A stretch of DNA of 64,000 nucleotides. Origin: Schizochytrium sp. TIO01. Taxonomy: Eukaryota; Sar; Bigyra; Thraustochytrida; Thraustochytriidae. A program made the translations under genes and the position numbers. Shown one piece after another: positions 10,408 to 22,149 of this stretch; within the stretch, counting starts at the first letter, position 1, and the number at the start of each line of letters is the position of its first letter. The stretch covers positions 928,600 through 992,599 of the forward strand of contig SMSO01000031.1 in NCBI GenBank assembly GCA_004764695.1, given 5' to 3'. The notes under the pieces are model-generated. The model ran no database searches, was not told where the DNA came from, and was given only the letters and a program-made list of their open reading frames with translations.

Positions 10408-13400
10408 ATGAAGAATCACCAAAGCTCTTTGAACTCATACAATAGAGTTACGAACGAAAACTCACATGAAGCAAACCTTATGATCAATACACTGGTACCC
10501 CCAAGACCTCCGCCTAAAGTTCTACATCGCCGCCAGAGTCAGGGTAAACAAGAAAACTCCCCGTTGCCATTATTATCAGCTCAGGCATCAGTAGCTGCTA
10601 CAGCTACTCTTGAGACTTCGAGAAGGTCTGCCTCTCCAGCAGGACGAGCCCCACCTCTACCATCCTATAGACCTGTCTTAAAGCCAGTACCGGCGAAGCG
10701 CCCAGTTCTTCAACGCAGAGTGTCTACTGATGAAACAAACTCAGCCATGGACACTATAGAGTGCAAGGTACCAGAAGCTAAGCCGAGTTTAGTAAGCAAA
10801 AGGTCAGAAAACTCTGATTTAGCAAGGCGTAAGGTTCCTCCGCGGCCAAGTTTAAGCCGATCCAGCTCTTCCATGAGTGCAGTCTCATTTGATGCAGTAT
10901 CGCCACTACCCTCGCCCGTCCCATCACCTTCACTGGCCAAAAACATGTTTGGAAACTCACTGGAACAGACACAACCGCAAACTAGTCCGGTGACTCTTCA
11001 GTCCCCGCATCAAGGAATTGTTCGCCGACGCCGAGGAGTTATGCCTCCTCCTCCTCTTGCGCCTGCACCGACAGCAAGTACTTTAGTAACTTCTCCAAAT
11101 CGAGCACACTTAGTCTCAAACCACTCAAGCGCCTCTTCTGGACCAGAGCAACGGCTTTCATCGGATTTTACCACCATGGTTACAACTACAACCACCACAA
11201 CCACCACCACTACGACAACAACTACGGCCGTACACCCTTCTTTACCTTCACAGGTAGCTAGAGGTTCTTTGAACTCTGCAATTATGCCTACTGCGGCGAG
11301 TACACAAGAAGGTCCTCGAAGTCCAACGTGCGCCCTGAAACGCAGTTTAAACGAACCACGCTATCAACAACAACAATCTCACCATCCTTTCCTACATACT
11401 CAATCAGCATCCCAACCAAACCTTTTTGTGGATACAATGTTGGGTATTGATTCTGGCCACAACTCCCCAACTCTATTGTCTCCCCGAAATCGTGAACAAC
11501 GGAATAGTGCGGGTTCCTTTTCTAGTGCTTCAATGTCCTCTGCTGCATCCATCGAGAGCCATAATTATGCCACTCTTGAGATGAGCAGTACTGACCATCA
11601 AGATTTTAGCCATCCTATTGAAACTACACAATCAAAAGAAGGTCCAGCTAAAAAGATCATGGTTCGAGCACGTGTAACCTACGAATCCCCACTCGCCGGG
11701 CATTTAAACTTTCAAGAGGGTCAAATAATCGAAGTCCTTCAACAGGATGAAGATGCACAAACTGAAGATGGCCACGCTTTGTGGAGAGGTCGCGCTATTA
11801 TTGGAGGAAGAGAGCAAGTTGGCGTATTTCCTTCTGTTTATGTGGCATTGATGAAATCACGCTTGAATCGTATGGGCAGCTGCGATTTCAATACCTTCAC
11901 CAAAACCCCAGGGCATCTTTCGAAGAAAGAGCTACGACAACTAAACAAGGATTGCATTTCTCAAGAAAATCTTGAACTAGAAATGAACTGTGGCAAACTA
12001 TTTCGGGCTTTGGAAGAGCTGGTTGATACCGAGATGCGACACGTGGCAGATCTGAGTGTTGTACTCGAGGTCTTTATTCGGCCATTCCAGGATAGCTTTG
12101 GACCTGTCTTAACAAGACAAGTGTTTTCAGATTGGGTGCCACTGCTTCGTGTTCATGAGCAGGTTCTTTACAACTTATTGAACGCGCTGCCTACTTTAAA
12201 GACTCTTGCTGAGCGGCTTGAAAGTGTTGGCAATGATCCTAGTGTCCAGCGTGCTCTTCGTGATGGCATTGTGACTACTACAGGACCAAAACGCTTAGCT
12301 AAGGGTCTAGCAGCGCCAAGCAGCTTCGCTGCATTTGCCGAAGGTGTTAACCAAGCCGCAAAGTTGGGAGTCGGCCCTATAAGCCGTGAAGTATCTAGCA
12401 AGGCCACTAGGAAGTATAGGTACAACACCTGGGGCAATTACAGTTGCTAGTAGCTCAACACATGCTTCACGTCGAGTCTCGCAGCCTCGGGATGGCGACC
12501 TTATTTCTGAGGCAGAGTTAGCAAGTATCAAGGCTCGTCTAGACTTTTTATCTGATTTGCATCGTGAGCACCTTTCTGACTTTTTGTTTATGGATGATGC
12601 TCAGATACGTCGCTGGAAAGAGATTCTGCGAGAAACGACTCTTAAGGTTTGTCAAGTGATGACTGAAATGTCAGACTGGCTTAAACTATGCATCCCATGT
12701 GTAGTAAACCAACCCACAGCAATGAAGGCATTGCTAAGGAGTAAAGCTACGGCTACAGCAGTGGCACCTCTGGGCCATGGGGCAAGCGTCTCACCAAAAA
12801 TGTTCATTCAACTACAGGCTGCACAAGAATGCGAAAAGCTGAAGCATCTTGATTTGGCCTCGTTTTTGATTAAGCCTATGCAACGTATTACAAAATACCC
12901 ATTATTAATGCGTGAAATTTGCAAATATAATAAGATGGATCCTGATACATTTGCAGTGGCTTCTGAAGCTGTAGAGACTATGACAAGAATTGCGACAAAC
13001 GTAAATACTATCATCAAGCAACATCAAGGACTCGATCAATCCCGAAAAGTAAATGAGATTTGTTCCCAATTGCGACCGCGAGAAACAGTTGACCGACTTG
13101 GACTTGGGACTGATTCTCGTGGACGTCGGTTGCATCGCTACGGGAAAGTCACATTCCAGACGTTGACTACAAATGTTAGTTCGGCACAGCTCACATCCGA
13201 AGGAAACGGGCAGGCTCCAGCAGCACAGCTCTCCAAAACTGAGGAGATACGACATGGTTCATGCTACGCGTTAGCTTTCGCTTCTGTGTTGCTCCTGAGT
13301 CTGCGCAGCTGGAACAAATGGAAAACAAAAACAAAATTTCACATTGTCAAAGTGATTGAGACACGTAATATCGTTTCAGTGGAAAGTGTTGAGGGATGCT

Positions 13401-13768
13401 TGGCGGTTCGTACTGCATGTTCAGTATTGCTTATCACCCCACTAGAAGGGGACGTTGTAGAGTGGTTAGTAGACTTACAGGAGTGCCGTCGTATCGATGC
13501 TGCTGATCGCGAGCGCCAAGACGTTGTAAAAGCACAGCGACAAAAGCGTCAAGAGACAACTGGTGAGATGACTCGCCGGCGTACGCAATCAGCTGACTTA
13601 ACTCCAAAACCTACCAAAACGATCACTCCTTCGGCAAGTCCCCATATGCAGCAAGTACCTCGTATACCAGCAAAAGAACCAAAATCTGCATTTGTGCTTT
13701 CAAAAGAAGATCGCGATGGCATATTAAGAGAGCTTAAAGGTCACGCTCGGTTCTCAACTGTTTCATAG
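10408..13768 (+). CDS. SH3-DH-PH Rho guanine-nucleotide exchange factor (two exons or frameshift)
   Basis: Likely activates Rho/Rac-type GTPases at membranes or the actin cortex. N-terminal residues 1-410 are disordered, with proline-rich SH3-ligand patches and a 17-Thr run near residue 255. An SH3 domain lies at ~418-483 (starts RARVTYES, ends GVFPSVYVAL). The DH domain begins near residue 528 and continues in another frame, where its hallmark helix FLIKPMQRITKYPLLMREI is encoded at ~12866-12922. A PH-like segment follows (13100-13500). The first frame stops at 12450. The second is open only after 12382 and has no ATG near its start, so this is one gene. An intron at 12344-12443 (100 nt, GT...TTACAG) restores the frame; a one-base assembly or real frameshift is the alternative. 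DH-PH assignment is strong; the splice is inferred. Confidence 0.8.
12344..12443 (+). other. Candidate intron within the RhoGEF gene
   Basis: The donor reads GAAG|GTGTTA and the acceptor CAATTACAG|TTGC. Its length of 100 nt is 1 mod 3, exactly what is needed to pass from the first frame to the second, and it removes the in-frame stop at 12380. The splice sites are moderate matches and no strong branch point is evident. Confidence 0.45.
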
Positions 13769-14188
13769 ATATGAAAAGCTCTTCCAAGCTTTCTTTTCGT
13801 AAGCCTACATGTGTCTTTTCAATAATGCACCTAGATATTTGGGTTATGGTAACCTAAAACGCAAAGACTTAATTTTATATAATTTAGTAGAAGAAAACAA
13901 AAAGAAGAAAAGAATGTTTCAACTCGTTAGCGAATAAGAGAGAACCAGGGTTTGAAATAAGCGTTACATTTGGCCCTGTTCTTGATGTAGTCTCGCTAAT
14001 TTAGAAGGAGAAAGGACATGAAAATTGGTCCCAGAGCTTGAAGTCTGGGGTGACTTCACTCGTTCAGACTACTGCTTTGGTCACCTCGGGCACACCTGCA
14101 GAGATTAACTCACTTATCTTCATATATTAGACCTGATTTACTTTGTCTTTTCTGCGGAGTACGTTCTCGATAAGAGTGAGGTAGTAAT
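13769..14188. other. Intergenic between convergent genes
   Basis: A 420-bp spacer where the RhoGEF (+) and dynein light chain (-) genes converge, so it holds both 3' ends. It contains an A-rich stretch around 13880-13915. No gene seen. Confidence 0.6.
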
Positions 14189-14608
14189 TTACAGGCCAGC
14201 ATCGAAGTCCATCGCCTTAAGTGCTCGCACTTGCTCCTGACTGAAATAAGCCATAACCTTCACTGCATATAAAGTTACTAGAACATGGATGGTTTCATTT
14301 TCCCAGCTAACCTTGACAAATGTATCGCCACCATCTTCAACATGGTTGCAGTCCCAAAGCATTTTATTGTGCGCTGTGAATCCTGCCCCAACCTTTTGGC
14401 CAATAACTAGGGTCACTGCATACTTGCAGTTGCAGTTGTCTTGGCATTGCTTAAGGACGCTTTCGCTGATCGACTTGGACCACTTGTCGAGGTTTTTCCG
14501 TTCTACATCCACACATTTTTGGCCATCGAAGGTATCCTTGATTGCTTTTCGAATGGCTTTCACCGCAAGTTCTGCATCAAAGTCGTGTTCAAGGCCATCG
14601 TCTGCCAT
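14189..14608 (-). CDS. DYNLT: Tctex1-type dynein light chain
   Basis: A 139-aa protein of the Tctex1/DYNLT family, a homodimeric light chain that binds dynein intermediate chain and cargo in cytoplasmic or axonemal dynein. Diagnostic features: an N-terminal helix region; the block KYAVTLVIGQKVGAG at ~83-97, followed by the DCNHVEDG turn and FVKVSWEN; and the IHVLVTLYAV strand at the end of the fold. Family members usually end about there at ~113 residues. This one carries ~22 extra C-terminal residues, including FSQEQVRALKAMDF. It is intronless, with a clear ATG at 14608. The nearby CFAP99 and EF-hand genes make an axonemal role possible, but cytoplasmic DYNLT is equally consistent. Confidence 0.88.
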   Translation of the reverse strand: MADDGLEHDFDAELAVKAIRKAIKDTFDGQKCVDVERKNLDKWSKSISESVLKQCQDNCNCKYAVTLVIGQKVGAGFTAHNKMLWDCNHVEDGGDTFVKVSWENETIHVLVTLYAVKVMAYFSQEQVRALKAMDFDAGL

Positions 14609-15526
14609 TTTGTTTTGTGACCGAGCGGCTTTGTAGTTCTGTTTGCTCTAAGCTTTCGCGCTTTCTCCCCAGACTTAAGACTGCTTTCCCGGATACCCGA
14701 GACAGTCGCAGACGTCTTTCAACTCCCGATCTTCCTGCGTCTCTACACCAGTTAAGCTTCAGTCTCTACTGCAGCCTTGCCCGCGGGAGCTCCCAAGGAA
14801 TGCTCTGGCGCAGGAATTGCAATGCTCAAGCCCAAGTCAACGGTCGTGCGCGCGATACGACCGAGCACAATACGTAACCTTCAGAAACATAACGTATAGT
14901 TACATTTATTTGAAGAAAGGTAAAACCGAAAACAAAGAAAAAAAGAAAATATATTAAAAGCTAGGAAAAGCACGCAAAGTGCCACCTGACCAAAGGACAA
15001 GGAAAGCGAATGATTATCATGGTTTTAATTAAATAAGGGACAAACAGCTGTGCTGTATGACTATCCCGAAAGCTTATTTCCGACTAACTGTAAGACATTA
15101 AATTCCTCAGAGCGATTTTTGACACTGCGTTCTGAATATTTGCAGATCTCTTTGAATGATCAATTCTTATCACCAAGGCAATTTGGATTTGTGCAGCATG
15201 GTATTTAGGCTAATCTAGCTATCTATACAAGCAAATCCACGTGGGTGAATATTGACCCTGGGAAAAGTCGGAACATTAAGGAAAATATATATAGGTTTGA
15301 CAAAAGGCCTGTTCCGCGTTATTTAAGGAGCGCTCAACAAGAGGTAGCTGTATAAAACAAACAAGTTAAAGTACCATGGATTACGATGAACTATGTACCA
15401 TTTGAAACCAATAATGTATAGTAGAAATTAAAAAATGATTTTGTGATTTCGCGGTTGAATATGGTACCTGCATAAAAAGGGATGCCACCCGTGCTAAAAC
15501 GCCTGAAGAATCCCAATTTAGCTAAT
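14609..15526. other. Intergenic, nothing recognised
   Basis: A 0.9-kb spacer between the dynein light chain and transglutaminase genes, both on the minus strand. It should hold the light-chain 5' flank and the transglutaminase 3' flank. AT-rich from 14880; no gene or array seen. Confidence 0.6.
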
Positions 15527-17872
15527 CTAGGCCTCAGCCATGAGAAACACTTCGGCCTCTGCCTCAGGGGCAACGAGAGGAGCTGCTTTTCCAGGGAGCG
15601 CAGAAATGACGGCATTAGACTGGCCGTAAGGCAAATACTCACCCTGAATAGATGCAAGTACGAAGTAAACACCAGGCTCGGTCGGGGCGTTAAGGTCAGC
15701 GGCGATGCGAATGAGGTCGCCAGCTCCAACATTCTCGCAGTGAGAAATCTTGGTAACGTTGGTGGGCATGTTGTGGAAGTCAAGCACGTGGGAGTGGATC
15801 GAAATGCACAGGTTGCGCACTGGAAATTGAAGAGGGTTGCGGAAAGAGGCATGCACAGTGAAAGGCTTGGGGTTTCCACCCTCCGTGGCACCGGCAATAA
15901 CCGACTGAGGAGCCTCAAAGTAAATGGACGGGGAAGTCACGTCGAGAACAGCCTTGTCAAAATAGTGCTGGCCAGCATCAGAAGATGCAACCGCAACGAG
16001 CTTGATGAAGACATCGCCAAGGTCATGCTGCAAGTACGCGCTAGCATCAATAAAGAACGGAAGGCTGATGAGACGTCCCTTGATAAGAACCTTCTGAGAG
16101 GTCTTGAAAATAGTCTTGATGTCGGTACCGTGGTAGGTCTCGAGAGTTGCGGTTAGGATAACCTCCACAGACTCACCGTCAATCAGACCAGCGGTCTTGA
16201 GGTCGATATCACCGGAAATGGGCGAGCCAACAACCACACCGTAGGTAGTGGGGCGAATCGACAGGTTATCCTCTTCACCTTCGCCAACAAGGGTCTTGAA
16301 TCCACGAAGCTTGTTCGGGGCAGACGGGGTAGCGCCACTGGCGAGCATGATGTGCGGGGAGAGATCATGGTTGTTGACGTGGAACTCAGTTTCATAAGGG
16401 ATACGGGCATCCTTGTTGGGGTCAATGTAATCTTTGGTAACATCAATCTCGCCGAAAGTACCATTGGGCAAGGTAGCGGTGGTGAGGAGAAGCTTGAGGC
16501 CAGTGTGATCGTACTTGATCATCTTTTCCACAATGCAGCCCTTGAGGTGCTCCGCCTTAGTGTGGTTGGGCTGACAGTGCACAAGGAAGGTGCGGGTGGT
16601 GGAGTGAACTGTAGAGATGATATCACCAACCTGAAAGTCCACAGTTTCGTCAAGATCGTGAGTGGCAAGGACCGGTGCAGGACCGATGCGACCCGGGGGG
16701 GTACCATCCATGCTCTGCCAGCCATCGTACTTGGCATGTCCGCCACGCTTGATCCAGACATCAGTCCAGCTGTGAAAGTTCCACGCGACACCGTCGAGGT
16801 AGATGGTCTTCATCGCGCCATCATCGAGAGAGTAGTATTCGTCAATCACATGGTGGAAACGGTGGTGGGCATCGTGACGGTTGGAGGCGTCCATCCATGA
16901 TCCAAAGGCAGTGAGCTGACGGCTTCCAACACCCACGCCGCGAAGAAGGCTGTTGAGAAGTGCAGCGAAGACCCAGCATTGTCCGTACTTAGTGGGCTTG
17001 CCAGTGGCCTTCCAGCGGTTGAGGATATCAACGGAGGAAGTCCAGAGCTCAGGGGCATCCTTCTCGGTGAAGGGGAAGTCGCCCCAGTTGCCCTCGAGAA
17101 GTGCGTTATCATCACCCCAGATAAAGCTTCCATCCAGACGGCGCTGCATGCCCTGGTGGCGGGAGATGACCTGCATAACCTTAATGGGATCGTGTGCGTT
17201 AGCACGATCCTTTTCGATAAGGTGAAAGGCAGCATCGAGAACAACTTGGTTGGACTGGCCGTAGTGCCAAACCTGAGCGTCATAAGCCTTGGCAGATCCC
17301 TGAAAGACGTTGCCGTAATCATTGACGACATGCTCCTGACGCATGGTCTCGTTCGGCATGTAAACAACATCGTCCTCAGTAGACCACGGGTTGAAGAGCA
17401 GGTAAACAGGCTTAGTCAGCTTGAATGCCTCTCCAGCGTTATCGCAGGTATTGGATTCATCCTTGATGGTCAAGGTGATGTTCTCATACTTGCCGATGGG
17501 GGCATCTGTGGAGGTTCCCACCTCCACGAGGTATTGGCGAGGTGCAATCTGGGTTTTAACAGAGGCAGTAAAAGCTGGGTTGTTGAAGGCTTCCTCACGC
17601 GAGTTTACAAATAAAGCCTCGGTCTTGGCAAGGTTGAGGTCCTGTTCAGTCTTGACTACAAGCTGAAAGGGTTGAGCGCGGCGCACAGCAAATCCACCAT
17701 TCTCCTTGAGGTTAAAGTGCGAGGTGTGGTGGTTGGCCAAGGTCTCTGGGTTCACCTCGACATCATTAATCTTGACATCGCAGAGAGCTGCCTGGGAGCT
17801 CGAGACGGCGCTCAGCAAAAGGCTTGCCAGCACTGCAAGCGTGCCCTTGAGTTGCATAGTTAGTTCTCGCAA
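15527..17872 (-). CDS. Secreted animal-type transglutaminase
   Basis: Protein-glutamine gamma-glutamyltransferase (Ca2+-dependent family of tissue transglutaminase and factor XIIIa), which crosslinks Gln and Lys side chains. The 781-aa length and order match the family: N-terminal beta-sandwich (~35-165), catalytic core (~165-480), then two C-terminal beta-barrels. The catalytic triad is visible: Cys299 in YGQCWVFAA, His367 in WNFHSWTDVW and Asp389 in GWQSMDGTP. Trp277 sits where the transition-state Trp lies. Unlike cytosolic TG2 it begins with a hydrophobic signal peptide (~residues 8-28), so it should act outside the cell, perhaps on wall or ectoplasmic matrix. ATG 17872 is used; a Met five codons later is an equally good start. 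Codons strongly prefer C/G endings, suggesting high expression. Confidence 0.92.
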   Translation of the reverse strand: MRELTMQLKGTLAVLASLLLSAVSSSQAALCDVKINDVEVNPETLANHHTSHFNLKENGGFAVRRAQPFQLVVKTEQDLNLAKTEALFVNSREEAFNNPAFTASVKTQIAPRQYLVEVGTSTDAPIGKYENITLTIKDESNTCDNAGEAFKLTKPVYLLFNPWSTEDDVVYMPNETMRQEHVVNDYGNVFQGSAKAYDAQVWHYGQSNQVVLDAAFHLIEKDRANAHDPIKVMQVISRHQGMQRRLDGSFIWGDDNALLEGNWGDFPFTEKDAPELWTSSVDILNRWKATGKPTKYGQCWVFAALLNSLLRGVGVGSRQLTAFGSWMDASNRHDAHHRFHHVIDEYYSLDDGAMKTIYLDGVAWNFHSWTDVWIKRGGHAKYDGWQSMDGTPPGRIGPAPVLATHDLDETVDFQVGDIISTVHSTTRTFLVHCQPNHTKAEHLKGCIVEKMIKYDHTGLKLLLTTATLPNGTFGEIDVTKDYIDPNKDARIPYETEFHVNNHDLSPHIMLASGATPSAPNKLRGFKTLVGEGEEDNLSIRPTTYGVVVGSPISGDIDLKTAGLIDGESVEVILTATLETYHGTDIKTIFKTSQKVLIKGRLISLPFFIDASAYLQHDLGDVFIKLVAVASSDAGQHYFDKAVLDVTSPSIYFEAPQSVIAGATEGGNPKPFTVHASFRNPLQFPVRNLCISIHSHVLDFHNMPTNVTKISHCENVGAGDLIRIAADLNAPTEPGVYFVLASIQGEYLPYGQSNAVISALPGKAAPLVAPEAEAEVFLMAEA

Positions 17873-18630
17873 ACTTGAATCAGCTCTGAAGAGTCAACGA
17901 GAATCTATTGATCTATCCGCCTAGTACTAACTAAAGGCAGACAGAGCAATATTAGATATATCTTTTGCAATTTCGTAAGCTATTGCGATGGGGGGGGGGA
18001 GGGGGTTAACCTGCAGATGGGCTTCTGCAGCGTTTCCTGCCGCTCTGCGCAGCGAGCGACCTGCTGTCGGGCACGTTGAAGGAAGCCTCCTCGCCTCCGA
18101 CCCTGCCTGATCCTTGTCCTGCGTTCAGGTTTTGGACGATCGATCTCTTCTTTCGCATCCTTCCTAATCTGATTTTTTTTAATTAAATTAAAAAGAAATA
18201 ACCCTCCCTCTTTCACCTCTTTCAACTTCCTCTTTTAAAGAACATTTCTTTCTATTCCCTTTTTGTTCCCTTTTTCCCTCATCATATTAACAAATCCCCT
18301 TTTAACTGTCTTTTATCCTGTATGTAATGCGCTGTCCATTGCCAATCTTCGAGTCTTGCGTTGCCTTGCGTTGCGCTGCGTTTGTGACCTCGAGGCCAAC
18401 AAAAAAGGGTGCTGGCTCAGGCGCTTGGGCAGGAGGGGAGGATCCCTTCTTCCGAGCCACGCATTAGTTCAAGAATGGCTCTGGGCACAAGAAACGAGCG
18501 AGGAAACCGGAGCGAACTTTCCTTTCCATTCTCTGCTTTCTCCTCTCCATCATAAAATGAAAATTTCTCATTTCGGCAGTCAATATCCCAAACCAATCGG
18601 ACACGATTCCGATTCGTTTCCCTCTTCGAG

Positions 18631-18720
18631 GTCAAACAAAGCAGTCCAAAGTAATCCAAAGTAATCCAAAGGAATCCAAAGCAAACCAAAGCAAACCAAA
18701 GCAAACCAACTTAACCTCAA
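18631..18720. repeat. 10-bp-period minisatellite (~9 units)
   Basis: Consecutive decamers with consensus GYAAWCCAAA: early units GTAATCCAAA, later units GCAAACCAAA. The fixed 10-bp period gives a CAAA step once per helical turn. Confidence 0.9.
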
Positions 18721-19234
18721 GCAAACCAAAGCCAGTCAGCGAAGCGATCGCCACTCAAGAACTAAGACCAATAGCTCCATAAACCACACAATAGTGGGTA
18801 GTTATCCTAAAAAAACGAAACAAAAACACATCCGCAAAAGCAAACCTCACTTTTTCAGAACTAAACTCAGATAAAGAAAAACTCAGACAGACCACTATCT
18901 CCGATAGGTGGTAGATACTATCTATGCTATTCCTACCAAAAATAAAGTTCAATTTTTACATTAAAATTCCATTTTATTCTATTTTTATTTTATTTTTTCC
19001 AATAAATATATTTTTTTTCATTAAATTAAAAATGAAATATTAAACAGCGGATACAGGGGGGCACTGTGGGAGTATCTTTGCCAAGATTTGCAAACGCACG
19101 TGGCTGCCTCTGGGAGCCCCGTGCCTCGGTCTGCGCTCCCTGACCCCCTCTTCCGAGGAATGGATGGAGGCGCAGAACTCCTCAAAGCTCTTGCCGAGAG
19201 CGTGCAAGCGTGCGTGGGAGCGGCTCTGCGGCCA

Positions 19235-19272
19235 GCAAACAAACAAACAAACCAACCAACCAACCAACCATC
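19235..19272. repeat. (CAAA)n-(CCAA)n compound tetranucleotide repeat
   Basis: AAACAAAC units followed by CCAACCAA units and ending in ATCCAACAAAG. Non-coding. Confidence 0.9.
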
Positions 19273-19466
19273 CAACAAAGAAGCGCAGCAGCAAATCGAT
19301 CAAATGGTTGCTACATCGATAAAACCGGGTGACCAATTCTTGACTCTGAAGCCGCCGTGAATGACCAGCTAGCTAGCTACTAACTAGTTCCCGGCTAAGC
19401 TCGCGTTTCGGCTTCTGCTCTTCAAGTTCTTCGGCTTTGCCTGAAACGAAGCCACCACAGAAGATT

Positions 19467-19490
19467 GACAGACAGACAGACAGTCAGACG
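19467..19490. repeat. (GACA)n tetranucleotide repeat
   Basis: Five GACA-type units decaying into GTCAGACGG. Confidence 0.85.
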
Positions 19491-19697
19491 GACAGATTGG
19501 CAGATTGACGGTTGAGTTCGCTCTGCTTTGGCTGCATCTCTTGCTACGAATGACACACATTCTGGCAGGTACGTGCGCACATACATTCATACCTTCGAAG
19601 TGAATAAAACCCAAAGACCCAGACAGCAAAGAAAGAAAAGCGATCAGAACAGGGTAAATTGTGACTCCCTGGAGATTCATGGATGGGTTGAGTCAAA

Positions 19698-19727
19698 GAA
19701 TGAATGAATGAATGAATGAATGAATGA
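19698..19727. repeat. (GAAT)7 tetranucleotide repeat
   Basis: About seven uninterrupted GAAT units. Shorter arrays of the same motif recur at ~42694, ~44824 and, on the other strand, ~54488. Confidence 0.9.
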
Positions 19728-20154
19728 TGGATTGGCGATTGTCGAGTGCCGATCGATCGTGATTTATGGCGGTTCTCCACGTCGCCATCTGCCACCTCGT
19801 CGACCACAGCGAGGGCGTTCACCGCACAGGGTGCCAGAATGAAATACTGACGTCCACAACTTGCACAGACAACACCGCCAGATCAATCGCCCATGGACGT
19901 AGCCAGCGAGCTTCAGGTTGTCCAAGTTGGTCTCGCTCGGCCTCTTCGAAGGAGCAGGCGATCCATGCATAGTCAAGCGAGTTCAGGCCCGAGTCGGGGA
20001 TAAGTGCAACCTAGAAACACGCGATCGCTGCTTCGCTCCACGTGCACGCACGCTCCAGGGACCACGGGCAGCAGGTCTGCCAATGTCCCATCTTCTTCGT
20101 AGCCATCTCAGGCTGGGAAGCCTTGGAGTAATTAATTCTGGGCTCAGGATGAAC

Positions 20155-20318
20155 CATCTTCATCTTCATCTTCAACTTCATCTTCAACTTCATCGTCATG
20201 GTCATCGTCATGGTCATCGTCATGGTCATCGTCATGGTCATCTTCATCGTCGTCTTCATCGTCGTCACAGTCACAGTCATGGTCATCGTCGTCACAGTCA
20301 TGATCATCGCCGATCGTC
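20155..20318. repeat. TCATCTTCA / TCATGGTCATCG minisatellite
   Basis: About 160 bp of degenerate CAT/GTC/TTC triplets, with a cleaner 12-bp core (CATGGTCATCGT) repeated about four times near 20197-20241. The minus strand would read Asp/His-rich, but no flanking coding sequence supports a gene. Confidence 0.85.
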
Positions 20319-20726
20319 ATCCGTTTGGACAAGCGCCACCGTTTCCTCAATGAATCTCCTAGGTGCCGCCATCCTTCCATGACGGAGGCGGGCCAGAAGG
20401 CCTTCACTTCGCATCGTCGTCCTCGACGTTGTGAACCACGTTCTCAGTTCTTCGAGTTGCGGGCTCCGGCACATGCATGCATCCTCAGGTGAACTTCAGG
20501 TTCGCATCGATCTCTGTATATGGGATTGACAGAGTACGGAAGAAGGGACGGAGTGCGGAAGTAGTAGTAGATTCTGATGGGTTGTATCTACGTATGTATG
20601 AATGTATGTATGGATGTTGTAATGGGCAAAAGAGAGAAAGAAAGACCCGAATGCGATCGTTTACCCCAATAGCAATTAATTATTCCTTCGTTTATTGCTA
20701 TTTTCCTGTTTATATTTCTCTATTTA

Positions 20727-20846
<120 letters not shown>

Positions 20847-22149
20847 TAGCAGGTGGCCACGCTTGTGTGGGACTTGAGGAACCAACCAACAACTCGCGGT
20901 GGAAGATTTGAGGGACTCTGGGCACTGCTCTTCCGAGGCCGGCGTCCACAAAATGCTAATAAATACCTGGCTGAAGAAATAGGCAGCTATGCTACGAAGC
21001 GTCTCAGAATAAATGAGAAAGCTTTCTGCTTTTGGAAAACATTTTAAATTAATTTTTAATTGAAAAGTTTTTCCAATTATGATATATTATTATTATTACG
21101 AAAAATTGTGATTTTTATTCTATTTATAAAAACATGGTATGACATACCTAGCTACTCTAATGATAATAATAGATAATGAAGATCAGACAGCATCAAAGAC
21201 GTAGTTAGAACTGTAGGATGGTTGTGCAATCAATTAATCAATCAATTAACCAATCAAACAAACAATCAATCGATTTATTCGTACTAACACTGCTTCAACT
21301 TCGAAGAGAGGTCGGCCCGCACCAATCTACTTTCGATGCTTCCCGAGGTCTTGAAAATAAAGTTGAAGGAATAATAGGACAGACAATAAATCAATCAATT
21401 GCTGAATACCCTTAAGAGTTACTCTTAGGGGATCTTCTGTGGTCCCTTGAGAAGCGCGGGAAACCCGCGTGGCGCAACCCGCATGCCTCGAGCTGGCTCG
21501 CTCGCTTGCGTGGCGAGTCGCGTGCTCTCTATTTGCTTGTCTGCCTATGTGTGGCTCCTTGAGATTTTGCGCCTGAGAGTAATTCGACATAAAGGTAATG
21601 CACAAATTAATGCTCATCGACGGGAGTCAATTGAACTCTGCCAATGACATTCACATCGAAAGAACCCGATCGATCATTCTATGGCAATCAAGGTTATTTG
21701 CATGCAACAAGGAATTCTTGGATTGTATATCCTCTCCATTCTTAATTGCGTGGTTGAATGAAACGATTCTTCATTTCTTCTCCTACCTGAATAAAGGTTT
21801 TTATCGTTGGACGAAGATTGCCAAAGGAAATTAGTCAATTAAAAAACAAATGACCTGACTCGAATCGTGGGCGTCGATGATGGGCTTAGACACTTAGCTT
21901 AGATCTAGAAAAAAAAACAAAAAACAAAAGCCAAAAAGCATTTGAAATCATACCAATACGTGCATGCATGCAAAAAGTCAAATGTAAAAAAACGCAAACT
22001 TACATTTTGGATGAAAATGATCGTAAAGGTGCACACTTGGTCCATGATTTATTGCGACCGTGGTTTCGAAAAGCAAATCCCCTTTTAAAGCCTATTTATG
22101 GATTTTATCATCAAATCCCGAAATACGAAGTCAATTGCTGAGAATAGCC

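Noticed and set aside
12386-13768. Separate downstream gene starting at 12386
   Set aside because: The apparent start is GTG, the frame carries the second half of the DH domain, and its first half is immediately upstream in another frame.
20011-20407. Asp/His-rich or Met/Thr-rich minus-strand proteins
   Set aside because: Produced by the CAT/GTC minisatellite; no start context or non-repeat domain.
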